Shown piece by piece: positions 9,903 to 18,680 of a stretch of DNA of 64,000 nucleotides. Origin of the DNA: Streptomyces sp. NBC_01476 (GTDB lineage: Bacteria; Actinomycetota; Actinomycetes; Streptomycetales; Streptomycetaceae); NCBI RefSeq assembly GCF_036227265.1, contig NZ_CP109446.1:1029501-1093500 (forward strand). The letters run 5' to 3'. Each line of letters opens with the position of its first letter. The first letter of the stretch is position 1. Position numbers and translations under genes: made by a program. Below the pieces are notes generated by a model, which was not told where the DNA came from, ran no database searches, and worked only from the letters and a program-made list of their open reading frames with translations.

Positions 9903-11720
9903 GTGGCGGCACACGGAGCGGGACCGCGGATCCTCACCGGGCACCTCGGACACGGGCTGGCGGCGGCCGGCGCCGTCCTGGCGGAGCTGCCCGACGGGCT
10001 GCCGCCGCGGCGGGTGGAGCTGGTCCGCCTGGACGGCGCGGCCGGTGCGGCGAGCACGGCGGCTTCTGCGAGCACGGCCGGCTCCGGCGGTCTGGCGGGT
10101 ACGGACCCCGCGGCCGGCTCCGGCCTTCCGGTCCGGCAGCTGACCGCGGGACCCGTCGAGGCGGTGCCCGGCTGGCACACCGGCCCGTACGCCCGGATCG
10201 AGCTGCCCCGGGAGTTGCCCGCCGGCCGGTACGCCGTACGGCTGCTGGACGGCGCGGGCCGGGCCGCCGCGAGCGAGCCGTTCGAGATCGCCGCGGACCG
10301 GCTCCAGCGGCAGACGATGTCGGACGTGCTGGCGTACTTCAAGGCGATGCGCTCCAGCGGCGAGATCGACCGCAAGGACCGGCACGCCCGGTTCTGGGGC
10401 GACGACAGCGGCCGTGAGGTGGACGCGCGCGGGGGCTGGCTCGACGCGAGCGGCGACACCAGCAAGTTCCTCAGCCACCTCACCTACACCCGCATGATGA
10501 GCCCCCAGCAGACGCCGCTGTGTGCCTGGGCGATGCTGGCGGCGCGCGACGCGCTCGCCCGCAAGCACCCGGCCCTGCTGCGCTCGGTCGGCGCCCGGCT
10601 GCGCGACGAGGCCCTGTGGGGCGCCGACTTCCTGGTCCGGTTCCGCGCCCCCGAGGGCTACTTCTACACCGGGATCTTCGACGCGCTGACCAAGCGGCTG
10701 GAGGAGCGGGTGGTCACCGCGCCGCTGCCGGACTGCGTGCGCACCGACCGCTACCAGGCGGCGTACCGCCAGGGCGGCGGTCTCGCCATCGCGGCTCTGG
10801 CCCGGGCCTCTGCGGTCGGCGACCACGGCGACTTCACCTCGGAGCAGTACCTGTCCGCGGCCGTGGACGGCTTCCTGCACCTGGAGGCGCACAACAAGGA
10901 GTACCTGGACGACGGCACCGAGACGGTGCAGGACGACTACACGGCGCTGCTCGCCGCCTGCGAGCTGGTCGCGGCGGGCGAGCTCGGCGCCGGGACGCTG
11001 GAGGTGGTCCGGGTGGCCGCGCGGGAACGGGTGCGGTCGCTGGCGGGGCGGTACCGGCGCGGTGCGGGGCCCGGGTGGTTCCGCGGGGACGAGGAGGGGC
11101 GGCCGTTCTTCCACGCCGCGGAGGGCGGGCTGCCGGCGCTGGCGCTGGCGCGCTTCACCGAGGTGCTGCCGGAGGTACCCGAGGCCCGGGTGGCCGGGGA
11201 ACTCGCCGTCGAGGCGATGCTCGACACGCTGGACCGGTCGGCCGCGGTGCCCAATCCGTTCGGCTATCCGCGGCAGCGGGTGCGGCCGGCCGGGGGCACC
11301 GACCGGGACGCGTTCTTCTTCCCGCACGCGAACGAGACCGGCTACTGGTGGCAGGGCGAGAACGCCGGGATCGCCTCGCTGGCCGCGGCGGCGGCGGCCT
11401 GCGCGGAGCTGCCCGGCGTGCCGGGAGCGGACCGGGAACGGCTGCTGCGGTTCGGCGACGACCAGCTCGCCTGGATCACCGGCCGCAACCCCTTCGACGC
11501 CTCGATGCTCCAGGGCCGCGGCCGCAACAACGTCGACTACGCCTCCGACTTCCCCAACCTGCCCGGCGGGATCGTCAACGGCATCACCTCCGGCTGGGCC
11601 GACGAGGACGACATCGCCTTCCTGCCCCCCGACGCCCCCGAGGGCGACAGCTGGCGCTGGGCCGAACAGTGGATCCCCCACACCGGCTGGTTCCTCCTCG
11701 CGGTCTCCACCGCCCGCTGA
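9903..11720 (+). CDS. Cytoplasmic glycoside hydrolase family 9-like protein
   Basis: 605 residues. An N-terminal Ig-like (CelD_N type) region spans about 1-125. An alpha-toroid GH9-like domain follows. GGWLDASGD at about 178 matches the GH9 DAGD catalytic-base motif, NPFDASMLQG is near 530, and WAEQWIPHTGW near the end supplies a candidate acid glutamate. No signal peptide is present, so the substrate would be an imported or internal oligosaccharide. GTG 9903 is the probable start (weak ribosome site GAAAGGG). A strong terminator follows at 11808. The substrate is unknown. Confidence 0.75.
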   Translation: MAAHGAGPRILTGHLGHGLAAAGAVLAELPDGLPPRRVELVRLDGAAGAASTAASASTAGSGGLAGTDPAAGSGLPVRQLTAGPVEAVPGWHTGPYARIELPRELPAGRYAVRLLDGAGRAAASEPFEIAADRLQRQTMSDVLAYFKAMRSSGEIDRKDRHARFWGDDSGREVDARGGWLDASGDTSKFLSHLTYTRMMSPQQTPLCAWAMLAARDALARKHPALLRSVGARLRDEALWGADFLVRFRAPEGYFYTGIFDALTKRLEERVVTAPLPDCVRTDRYQAAYRQGGGLAIAALARASAVGDHGDFTSEQYLSAAVDGFLHLEAHNKEYLDDGTETVQDDYTALLAACELVAAGELGAGTLEVVRVAARERVRSLAGRYRRGAGPGWFRGDEEGRPFFHAAEGGLPALALARFTEVLPEVPEARVAGELAVEAMLDTLDRSAAVPNPFGYPRQRVRPAGGTDRDAFFFPHANETGYWWQGENAGIASLAAAAAACAELPGVPGADRERLLRFGDDQLAWITGRNPFDASMLQGRGRNNVDYASDFPNLPGGIVNGITSGWADEDDIAFLPPDAPEGDSWRWAEQWIPHTGWFLLAVSTAR

Positions 11721-11807
11721 CCACCCGCTGGGGGGCGGCTCCGGCCGGCTGCCGGGGGCGGGTCCGGCAGCCGCGGCAGGCTGACCCGGGCCCCGTGGGG
11801 CATGCCG

Positions 11808-11843
11808 AAGGGCGGCGCGACCCGTGCGGGTCGCGCCGCCCTT
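11808..11843. terminator. Strong intrinsic terminator
   Basis: 16-bp perfect stem (AAGGGCGGCGCGACCC and its complement) with GTGC loop, then TTTCTTT on the + strand. It ends the GH9-like gene and can also serve the minus-strand SLT gene, whose stop is at 11891. Confidence 0.9.
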
Positions 11844-11890
11844 TCTTTCAGCGGACCGGTGCGGAAAAACTCACCGGGAGATACGGCCGA

Positions 11891-12754
11891 TCAGTACGCG
11901 GAGTTCACGTTGTCCATCGAGCCGTACCGGTCGGCCGCGTAGTTGCAGGCGGCGGTGATATTGGCGACCGGGTTGTAGATGTCCCAGGACGTACCCGCCA
12001 CGTGGTAGCGGCTGAAGGTCGGGTTGATCACCTGCAGCAGACCCTTCGAGGGAATGCCGTTGCGGGCGTTGATGTCCCACAGGTTGATCGCCCTCGGGTT
12101 ACCGCTCGACTCACGCATGATGTTGCGGTGAATACCCTCGTAGCTGCCGGGAATTCCCTTGGCGTGCATGATGTCCAGCGACTGCCGGATCCAGCCGTCG
12201 AGGTTGTTGGCGTAGGTCTTCGCGGCCGGCTTGGCCGCCACCTTGTGGGTCTTGGCGGACTTCGCCACGACGGTACGTACGTGCGAGCGGTTCGCGGCCT
12301 GCTTGACCGCGGCGCGCTTGGCTGCGGCCTTCTTGGCAGCCGCGGCGGACTTCTTCTCGGCCGCCTTCTTCGCGGCGGTCTTCTTGTCGGTGGCCGCCTG
12401 GGCCGCCTTCTTCTTCGCCGCGTCAGCGGCGTCCTGCTTCTTCTGGGCGGCGTCGTGGATGGCGCGCTGCGAAGCCATACCGGCCTGCGGGTCGATGCGC
12501 TTGGCGTGGTCGCCGGTGGAGACGACGAAGCCGGTGGAACCGGTGGACGCGCCGGACGCAAGGGACGCAGTGGAGGCAGTGGGACTGCCCGCCGCGGTCG
12601 CCGATCCGGCACCCGCGGTTGCTTCCAGGCCCGTGACCGTCAGCACGACAGCGGCTGCGGCGGCTGCGCCGGCCACCGTGATCTTGCGCTTCTTCGACAG
12701 CCGGTTGAACGTGGAGAACTTCGGGAACTTGGTCGGGATCGTGGGGAGCTGCAT
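11891..12754 (-). CDS. SLT-domain lytic transglycosylase with Lys/Ala-rich linker
   Basis: 287 residues. An N-terminal membrane or signal segment (about 25-45, KKRKITVAGA then Ala/Val) precedes a Lys/Ala-rich, probably helical or wall-associated linker at 100-180. A goose-lysozyme-like SLT domain covers 183-287. Glu215 in MRESSGNP is the expected catalytic acid, and PSKGLLQVINPTF is the second SLT motif. It is expected to cleave peptidoglycan outside the membrane. ATG 12754 has a GAAGAGGT ribosome site and a good promoter at 12790-12818. This protein type is common in streptomycetes; its exact role is not known. Confidence 0.88.
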   Translation of the reverse strand: MQLPTIPTKFPKFSTFNRLSKKRKITVAGAAAAAAVVLTVTGLEATAGAGSATAAGSPTASTASLASGASTGSTGFVVSTGDHAKRIDPQAGMASQRAIHDAAQKKQDAADAAKKKAAQAATDKKTAAKKAAEKKSAAAAKKAAAKRAAVKQAANRSHVRTVVAKSAKTHKVAAKPAAKTYANNLDGWIRQSLDIMHAKGIPGSYEGIHRNIMRESSGNPRAINLWDINARNGIPSKGLLQVINPTFSRYHVAGTSWDIYNPVANITAACNYAADRYGSMDNVNSAY

Positions 12755-12789
12755 ACAGGATTACCTCTTCCAGTTTGCGGACCCCAGAA

Positions 12790-12818
12790 GTGTTAAATGT
12801 TCCGAATTCAAAGGTCAA
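12790..12818 (-). promoter_or_regulatory. Sigma-70-like promoter of the SLT gene
   Basis: On the minus strand TTGACC (12813-12818), a 17-bp spacer, then TAACAC (12790-12795), about 35 nt upstream of the ATG. It is a good match to the HrdB-type consensus. Confidence 0.6.
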
Positions 12819-12907
12819 CGAGCCCACCTACGGACGAATACGTAGACGTGCCGGAAGAGCGGCTGGGATTCCTTGCCGGTCACCGGAAAGGTCGGCGCCA
12901 CCGCGCA

Positions 12908-12935
12908 CTAAGCGGCTTAGTATGTGACGCGCGTC
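12908..12935. promoter_or_regulatory. Two adjacent palindromes, CTAAGC-N-GCTTAG and GACGCGCGTC
   Basis: The 13-bp inverted repeat (12908-12920) and the 10-bp palindrome (12926-12935) lie 6 bp apart, about 90-120 bp upstream of the SLT promoter. They are candidate regulator sites; the protein is unknown. Confidence 0.35.
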
Positions 12936-13136
12936 CTATAGAGGGGATCACACGGCCGCGGCGCTTTGTCGCTTTCGGTGACAGCGGCGCCACTTTATGT
13001 GCGGGTATTTCGGCGTCCGTCCGCCCGGGGAAAAACGGCCCTCAGCGGTGGCCGGAAAGCAGCTGCGGCTCCTCCTTGGTGCGGGTGAGGGTGCCGCCAC
13101 AGGCGAAAGAGGCGGGGGTACGGGGCCCGGGACGCC

Positions 13137-13859
13137 TCAGGTTCTGCGCGCCAGCACCAGTCGCGCCCGCGGGCTGCCGTCGGGGCGCCGGCCGAACTCG
13201 GCCAGCGGCCGCAGCGCGACATCGAACCCGGCACGTTCCAGATCGTCGCGGACCGCCCCCAGCGGAAAGGTGCGGTAGTACATCACGAAGGGTGGCCGGC
13301 GCACCGCGTTGCGCACCCGCATCGCCGTGTCGAAACCTGCGAAGGCCCAGTACCAGGCCGAGGTGACCGGCGGCGGCGCGCCGATCGGGAAGGCGAAGAG
13401 GCCGCCCGGCCGCAGTGCCCGCCGCACCCCGGCGAACAGCCCCGGCCGCTCGGCGGGAAGGAAGTGGCCGAAGGCCCCGAAGCTGACCGCCAGGTCGAAA
13501 CCCGCGGCGAAGGGCATCGACCGCACGTCCGCCCGCACCCAGCGCGGCGCGGGGCCGCCCGCGCGGTGCGCCGCGCGGGCCTGCGCCAGCATGCCGGCGC
13601 TGAAGTCCACCCCGGTGACGCCGCCCCGGCACAGCGGCGCCAGTACCCGCACCCCGGCGCCGGTCCCGCAGCACACGTCGAGCCCGTCCTGGAACGGACC
13701 CAGCGGCGCCAGCGCGCCGGCCACCGCGTCGAGGAAGCGGTCCGGCGTCCGGAACGGCGTGTGGTCGAAACGCGGCGCCAGCAGGTCGTAGCCGCGCTCG
13801 ACCGAACTCAGCGCCTGCACCGCCAGTTCCCGCAGACCCGGCCCCTCGGAGGAGAACAT
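13137..13859 (-). CDS. Class I SAM-dependent methyltransferase
   Basis: 240 residues, Rossmann methyltransferase fold. Motif I is LDVCCGTGAGVRVL (about 60-73), followed by VTGVDFSAGMLAQAR (motif II) and AVSFGAFGHF (motif IV region). The substrate is not identifiable; the fold matches ubiquinone/methyltransferase type 11 enzymes. It lies 26 bp downstream of the cis-prenyl transferase on the same strand, so the two may be co-transcribed and the methyltransferase could act on an isoprenoid, but that is speculation. Confidence 0.85.
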   Translation of the reverse strand: MFSSEGPGLRELAVQALSSVERGYDLLAPRFDHTPFRTPDRFLDAVAGALAPLGPFQDGLDVCCGTGAGVRVLAPLCRGGVTGVDFSAGMLAQARAAHRAGGPAPRWVRADVRSMPFAAGFDLAVSFGAFGHFLPAERPGLFAGVRRALRPGGLFAFPIGAPPPVTSAWYWAFAGFDTAMRVRNAVRRPPFVMYYRTFPLGAVRDDLERAGFDVALRPLAEFGRRPDGSPRARLVLARRT

Positions 13860-13885
13860 CCGCCCACCCTAGGCGGTGCCCGCGG

Positions 13886-14665
13886 TCAGGCTGCGCAGCG
13901 GCGCTCGCGGTCGGCGTAACTGCGCAGCGCCCGCGGGAAGTCGATCTCGCGGAAGGCCGGCCAGTAGGCGTCGCAGAAGTAGAGCTCGGAGTGGACGCTC
14001 TGCCACAGCAGGAAGTTGGACATCCGCTGCTCGCCGCTGGTCCGGATCACCAGGTCCGGGTCGGGGCGGCCCGCGGTGTACAGGTGCCGGGCGATGTCCT
14101 CGGGCCCGATGCTCTCGGCCAGGTCGGCCAGCGTCTCCCCCGCCGCGGCCCGCTCGGTCAGATGCCCGCGCAGCGCGTCGGTCACCTCCTGCCGGCCGCC
14201 GTACCCGATGGCCAGCGTCACGCTTGCGCCGGTCGTCCGGTCCCGGGTCGCCTCGACCGCTTCCTTGAGCGCGTGCGCGGTGCTGTCCGGCAGGCCGTCG
14301 AGTCTCCCGGCGATGTGCACCTGCCAGGCGCCGCCGGGGCGGGCCAGCCTGTTGGTGACGACCTGCTCGATCAGCCCCATCAGGAAGGCGACTTCGCCGT
14401 CACCGCGGCGCCGCAGGTTCTCGGTGGAGCAGATGAAGACCGTGACGTGCTTGATGCCGAGGGCGCCGCACCAGGCCAGCACGTGGTGGATGTGTTCGGC
14501 GCCGTACTTGTGGCCGAGGCTCGGGTTGGCAAGACCCGTCTCCCGGGCCCAGCGGCGGTTGCCGTCGATGATCAGGCCGACGTGCCGGGGCAGCGCCCCC
14601 GAGCCGCGTACCTTCTGCCGCAACCGGCGCGTGTAGAGGCCGTACAGGGGAGCGGAGATCCGCAT
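13886..14665 (-). CDS. uppS: Isoprenyl (cis-polyprenyl) transferase
   Basis: 259 residues, cis-prenyltransferase family: adds isopentenyl diphosphate units to an allylic diphosphate to make the polyprenyl carrier lipid used in wall synthesis. HVGLIIDGNRRWA contains the catalytic Asp34 and the Arg pair. RTSGEQRMSNFLLWQ near the C-terminus is the second diphosphate motif and FREIDFPRAL ends the fold. ATG 14665 gives a normal-length protein; open frame continues upstream but is unlike the family. Streptomycetes usually carry more than one paralogue, so this may be a short-chain enzyme. Confidence 0.9.
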   Translation of the reverse strand: MRISAPLYGLYTRRLRQKVRGSGALPRHVGLIIDGNRRWARETGLANPSLGHKYGAEHIHHVLAWCGALGIKHVTVFICSTENLRRRGDGEVAFLMGLIEQVVTNRLARPGGAWQVHIAGRLDGLPDSTAHALKEAVEATRDRTTGASVTLAIGYGGRQEVTDALRGHLTERAAAGETLADLAESIGPEDIARHLYTAGRPDPDLVIRTSGEQRMSNFLLWQSVHSELYFCDAYWPAFREIDFPRALRSYADRERRCAA

Positions 14666-15096
14666 GCGTGCCGTCCTTCCGTGCCGCGCCGGCCCGTCCC
14701 CGGCACGGTCTGTCCGCGTGGGGGTGAGCCTAGGGCGTGCCCCCGCGCCGGAAGGCGGTCCCGGAAGCGGGGACGGGCGGCGGGGCCGGACCGGTAAACA
14801 TGTGATCTGCGTCGCTTCCGGCCTGCGCCACCGCAGGGCCGGGAAGACCGAGAGGCCCCCGGCGGTTGACCGGTGGCGTAGGTCGCGCACTCCCGCGCGG
14901 GGGTACGGCGAACGTGCTTCGGGTGTGCGCAAGACCTCATCGCAAGGAAACGGAATCGTCATTCCCGATGGGATATTGTTGCCCTCGTAACGGAACTGTG
15001 ATTCCGCTTTCTTGCGGGCACCGGCTTTCCGCACTTCCCCGCACGGCTTTTCCCCGCTCTCCCGAGCGGTTCCCCTCTTTTTGCTGAAGGAGATCC
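14666..15096. other. Divergent promoter region, uppS / MFS exporter (431 bp)
   Basis: No gene is supported. The half near the MFS gene is AT-richer and holds two inverted repeats (14952-14965 and 14991-15006), probably operators for the TetR protein at 16644. A good ribosome site (GAAGGAG, about 15083-15090) precedes ATG 15097. Confidence 0.6.
14952..15006. promoter_or_regulatory. Paired operators GGAAT-N4-ATTCC and CGGAA-N6-TTCCG
   Basis: Two related inverted repeats are centred 40 bp apart, about 100-140 bp upstream of the MFS start. Paired GGAA/TTCC half-sites in front of an exporter whose operon contains a TetR regulator suggest autorepression. Inference. Confidence 0.5.
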
Positions 15097-16590
15097 ATGG
15101 CGTCCGAGACGCGGCGCACGCCCTATCAGGTCACGTTCGCGGTGCTCGCGGCCGGCGTGACCGCTTATGCGCTGCTCCAGTCCCTGGTCACCCCGGTCCT
15201 GCCGACGATCCAGGAAAACCTGCACACCAACCAGAACACCGTCACCTGGGTGCTGACCGCCTATCTGCTGTCGGCCTCCATCTTCACGCCGATCATGGGC
15301 CGGATAGGCGACATCCTCGGCAAGGAGAGAGTCTTCGTCGCGACGCTCGCCGCGCTCGCCCTGGGCTCGCTGCTGGCGGCGCTCGCCACCAACGTGGATG
15401 TGATGATCATCGCCCGGGTGATCCAGGGCATCGGCGGCGGTGTGCTGCCGCTGGCCTTCGGCATCGTCCGGGACGAGTTCCCGAAGGAGAAGCTGAACGG
15501 CGCGGTCGGCGCCATCGCCTCGCTGATCGCGGTCGGCGCGGGCCTGGGCATCGTGCTGGCCGGCCCGATCGTCAACGCGCTCGACTACCACTGGCTCTTC
15601 TGGCTGCCGATGATCCTCACCATCGCCGCCGCCGTGGCCGCCGCGTTCTTCATCCCGAAGTCGCCGGTGCGGACGGCCGGCCGGATCAGCTGGCTGCCCG
15701 CCGTGCTGCTCTCGGCATGGCTGGTCGCCCTGCTGGTGGGCCTGAGCCAGGCTCCGGTCTGGGGCTGGGGTTCGGGCAAGGTGATCGGCCTGTTCGTCGC
15801 CGCCGTGGTGCTCGCGGCCGGCTGGGTCGAGGTGGAGCGCCGTGCCGCGCAGCCGCTGATCGACATGAACATGATGCGCCGCCCGGCGGTGTGGACCAAC
15901 AACCTGGTCGCGCTGCTCTTCGGTATCGGCATGTACGCGGTCTTCGCCTTCCTGCCGGAGTTCGTGCAGTCCCCGAAGTCCACCGGCTACGGCTTCGGCG
16001 CGAGCATCACCGAGTCCGGCCTGATCCTGCTGCCGATGACCGTGACGATGTTCCTGGTGGGCCTCGGCGCGAGCAGCTTCGCGGCACGGATCGGCGGCAA
16101 GACGGTGGTGCTGCTCGGCACCCTGATCGGCACCGGTTCGATGGCACTGCTGGCCTTCGCCCACACCCAGACCTGGGAGCTGTACGTGGCGACCGCCGTC
16201 ATGGGCATCGGCTTCGGGCTCGCCTTCTCGGCGATGTCCAGCCTGATCGTCAACGCGGTGCCGCCGGAGCAGACCGGTGTGGCCAGCGGGATGAACGCCA
16301 ACATCCGCACCATCGGCGGCTCCATCGGCGCCGCCCTGATGGCGAGTGTCGTCACCGCGAGCCCGGCCGCCGACGGCCTGCCCAAGGAGTCCGGCTACAC
16401 CAACGGCTTCGCGATGCTCGGCGGTGCGCTGCTGATCGCCGCGTTCGCCGCCGCGCTGATCCCGGCCTCCCGCCGCAGCACCCGGATCACGCTCTCCGAG
16501 CCCGCCGAGGCCGCCGAAGCTGCCGGGCCCGCACACGCCGAGCCGGCGCTGGTCCCGGGCGGTACGGTCGTGGGGGACAAGTCGGAGTGA
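15097..16590 (+). CDS. MFS drug-type exporter, DHA2 (EmrB/QacA-like)
   Basis: 497 residues, about 14 hydrophobic segments across the length. The MFS motif A appears as GRIGDILGKERVF after TM2 (about 68-80). VIQGIGGGVLPLAFGIV matches the family's motif B region, and a motif C-like GPIVNALDYHW follows. It probably uses proton flux to export a toxic compound. It is followed after 53 bp by a TetR-type gene on the same strand; the two likely form an operon under TetR control. Confidence 0.88.
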   Translation: MASETRRTPYQVTFAVLAAGVTAYALLQSLVTPVLPTIQENLHTNQNTVTWVLTAYLLSASIFTPIMGRIGDILGKERVFVATLAALALGSLLAALATNVDVMIIARVIQGIGGGVLPLAFGIVRDEFPKEKLNGAVGAIASLIAVGAGLGIVLAGPIVNALDYHWLFWLPMILTIAAAVAAAFFIPKSPVRTAGRISWLPAVLLSAWLVALLVGLSQAPVWGWGSGKVIGLFVAAVVLAAGWVEVERRAAQPLIDMNMMRRPAVWTNNLVALLFGIGMYAVFAFLPEFVQSPKSTGYGFGASITESGLILLPMTVTMFLVGLGASSFAARIGGKTVVLLGTLIGTGSMALLAFAHTQTWELYVATAVMGIGFGLAFSAMSSLIVNAVPPEQTGVASGMNANIRTIGGSIGAALMASVVTASPAADGLPKESGYTNGFAMLGGALLIAAFAAALIPASRRSTRITLSEPAEAAEAAGPAHAEPALVPGGTVVGDKSE

Positions 16591-16643
16591 CCCCGGGCGC
16601 GAACCCCCGGGTCGCGCTCTGCCGCATCGACCGGGAGTTGACG

Positions 16644-17273
16644 ATGGCACCGCACGACACGCAGCCCCGGCCGATGCGGCGGGACGCGGTACGCAACCAT
16701 CAGCTGGTGATGGAGGCGGCCCGTGCGGTGCTGGCCGAGTTCGGCACCGACGCCAGTATGGAGCTGATCGCCTCCCGGGCCGGGGTCGGCGTCGGCACCG
16801 TCTACCGGCGCTTCCCCAACAAGGAGGCGCTGGTGGACGAGATCGCCACGCAGATCCTGTCCGAGCTCGCCGACGAGGCGCAGCAGGCGCTGGAGCGCGG
16901 GGACGGCACCGGTCTTGAGGTCTTCTTGTGGGCGGTGGGCCGCTCGATGACCGTCCACCACGGTTACGCCGACAAGCTGGTCGGCCACACCAAGGCCGGC
17001 TGCGTCGAGCAGTTGCGGGACCTGATCGTCGAACTCCTCTCCCAGGCACAGGAGTTCGGCAAGATCGGTCCGGACGTCACCCTCGGCGACATCATGACGC
17101 TGGTATGGGGGCTGCGCGGCGTGGTGGAGACCGGCAGCGGCGTCGTACCGGACGCGTGGCAGCGGCACCTCGACATCCACCTGGCCGGGCTGCGCTCCGC
17201 GCGGCTGCCGAGCAGCCTGCCCTCGGTCAGCCGTGAGCAGTTGACCCGGGTCACCGCGGGCACCGGCCGCTGA
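16644..17273 (+). CDS. TetR-family regulator of the MFS exporter
   Basis: 209 residues. The N-terminal helix-turn-helix is complete (about 15-60, MELIASRAGVGVGTVYRRFPNKEALV). A helical ligand domain follows. ATG 16644 has GGGAG 8 nt upstream. It follows the exporter gene directly and probably represses it through the inverted repeats at 14952-15006. The inducing compound is likely the exported substrate, which is unknown. Confidence 0.88.
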   Translation: MAPHDTQPRPMRRDAVRNHQLVMEAARAVLAEFGTDASMELIASRAGVGVGTVYRRFPNKEALVDEIATQILSELADEAQQALERGDGTGLEVFLWAVGRSMTVHHGYADKLVGHTKAGCVEQLRDLIVELLSQAQEFGKIGPDVTLGDIMTLVWGLRGVVETGSGVVPDAWQRHLDIHLAGLRSARLPSSLPSVSREQLTRVTAGTGR

Positions 17274-17294
17274 CCGCCCGGGCCCGGTGAGCCG

Positions 17295-17348
17295 CCGCGG
17301 CGCCGTACTCGGGACACCGCTCATGGTGTCCTGAGTACGGCGCCGCGG
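17295..17348. terminator. Bidirectional terminator, 24-bp stem
   Basis: 24-bp arms with one G/A difference (a G-U pair in RNA) and loop GCTCAT, between the convergent TetR gene and the zinc-ribbon gene. Confidence 0.9.
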
Positions 17349-17366
17349 GCCTTTCCGGCCGGGGTC

Positions 17367-18026
17367 TCAGCGCCGGGTGCCGCAGCCCGGGCAGAAGGCG
17401 GCGCCCTCGGGCACCGTGGCGGAACACGACCCGCACGTCTGCTCCTGCGCCATCCGGTGACCGCAGCCCGGGCAGAACGGGGTGCCGTGCGTCTCGGTGC
17501 GGCACTGCGGGCAGACCAGCTGCCGCGGTGTGCCCACGTCGAACTGCTGGGCCGACTGCTGGCCCGCGTCGTACGCGCGCTCCGAGACGGCGTCGTTGAG
17601 ACCGCGCTGCTGGGCGGCGAGCGCCTCGGCCGCGGTGTCCGGCGCGCAGTTCAGACAGATGCCCTGGCCCGCGTTCCAGCACCGGTTGCAGACATAACTT
17701 GTGCACCGCGGGCAGCGGTTGAAGTGCCCTTGCGCATGGGTGATCGCCCGCTGGAACGCCGAGTCACGCGCGCTGCCGTAGCCCATGCCGGCCAGGCCGT
17801 CGGCCGCGCTGGACATGCCGTAACCGGTCCTGCCGAGCATCCCCCAGGCGGCGTTGACCCCTTTGCCGACCCAACTGGCCGCCCGTCCGCTGGTGTACGC
17901 CTCGAACGGCGAACGCCAGGTGTCGTAGCACCGGTTGCAGGAGAACTCGAACTGGAAACCCGCTCCTGTGCCGTGCTCCTGGCACAGATCGCGGTAGTTG
18001 TTGCTGAAGTAGATCTCCGCACTCAT
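17367..18026 (-). CDS. Multi-zinc-ribbon protein of unknown function
   Basis: 219 residues. Five CxxC-type knuckles are visible: CNRC (about 30), CPRC and CNRC then CLNC (about 97-127), CPQC...CPGC (about 173-190) and CGSC...CPGC at the C-terminus. The last two form a double zinc ribbon. Between the first two lies a Gly/Ala/Met-rich hydrophobic segment (about 50-85). No catalytic motif is seen, and the protein may bind nucleic acid or act as a scaffold. I do not recognise the family beyond the zinc ribbons. Confidence 0.8.
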   Translation of the reverse strand: MSAEIYFSNNYRDLCQEHGTGAGFQFEFSCNRCYDTWRSPFEAYTSGRAASWVGKGVNAAWGMLGRTGYGMSSAADGLAGMGYGSARDSAFQRAITHAQGHFNRCPRCTSYVCNRCWNAGQGICLNCAPDTAAEALAAQQRGLNDAVSERAYDAGQQSAQQFDVGTPRQLVCPQCRTETHGTPFCPGCGHRMAQEQTCGSCSATVPEGAAFCPGCGTRR

Positions 18027-18282
18027 CGCACGCCTCCCCGAGCGCCGTGCGGTGCGGCCCCTGCCGCACCGTCATCCCACCGGAAGGGGACGCCCCCGCG
18101 CCCCCCGGCGGTTCTGCCCGCGCCGCAGGCCGGGCGGGCCAGGACACTTTCGCACAACTGCCCGGGACGTGTCGCTTGACCTTCCCCCTGGGGGACGGTT
18201 GAGGCTCAAGGGAGGAGAAATCATCGTCGCGGCGGCCGCTCCCGTTGCCGTCGCCGCAACGGAACGGAACGAGGAGATTCCC

Positions 18283-18615
18283 ATGAGCACCACCACTCCC
18301 CCGGCCGTCGACCGCTATCTGAAGGCCGCCGACAGCCGGGACGCGCAGGCCGTCGCGGACTGCTTCACACCGGACGGCACCGTGCTGGACGAGGGGAAGA
18401 CCTACCGGGGCCGGGACGAGATCGCCGGCTGGCGTACCGCGCTGGCCGGGCAGTTCACGTACACCAGCACGGTGACCGGCGTCGAGGAGCCGGGCGAGGA
18501 CGGCGAGTACCGGCTGAACGTGCGGGTGGAAGGCGACTTCCCCGGCGGCGTGGCCGATCTGCGGTTCGGTTTCACCCTGCGTGACGACCGGATCGCCGCG
18601 CTGCGGATCGTGTGA
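18283..18615 (+). CDS. Small NTF2/SnoaL-like protein
   Basis: 110 residues, one cone-shaped NTF2-like fold: AVDRYLKAADSRDAQAVADCFTPDG (helix and first strand), then FRG-like YRGRDEIAGW and a terminal beta sheet. Members are enzymes or binding proteins; no catalytic residues can be assigned. ATG 18283 follows GAGGAG by 6 nt. A MerR regulator begins 65 bp downstream on the same strand and may be co-regulated. Confidence 0.8.
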   Translation: MSTTTPPAVDRYLKAADSRDAQAVADCFTPDGTVLDEGKTYRGRDEIAGWRTALAGQFTYTSTVTGVEEPGEDGEYRLNVRVEGDFPGGVADLRFGFTLRDDRIAALRIV

Positions 18616-18680
18616 CGACCGCGGCCCGGTGATGATGGTCGGGCAAGGAGCGACGGGGGGAGAAAAGGAGGCGGAGCACC

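Larger units (their letters stand above)
12755..13136. other. Leader/promoter region of the SLT gene (382 bp, no gene)
   Basis: It holds a promoter for the minus-strand SLT gene and two palindromes further upstream (12908-12920 and 12926-12935). I compared it with the c-di-AMP (ydaO) riboswitch that often precedes wall hydrolases in this group and could not find its conserved blocks. No small coding region is supported. Confidence 0.6.

Noticed and set aside
10520..12796. Long + strand open frame over the GH9-like and SLT genes
   Set aside because: Crosses a strong terminator and two opposing genes; Arg/Gly-rich shadow.
12755..13136. c-di-AMP (ydaO) riboswitch before the SLT gene
   Set aside because: Expected from the gene type, but the conserved blocks could not be found; a plain promoter explains the region.
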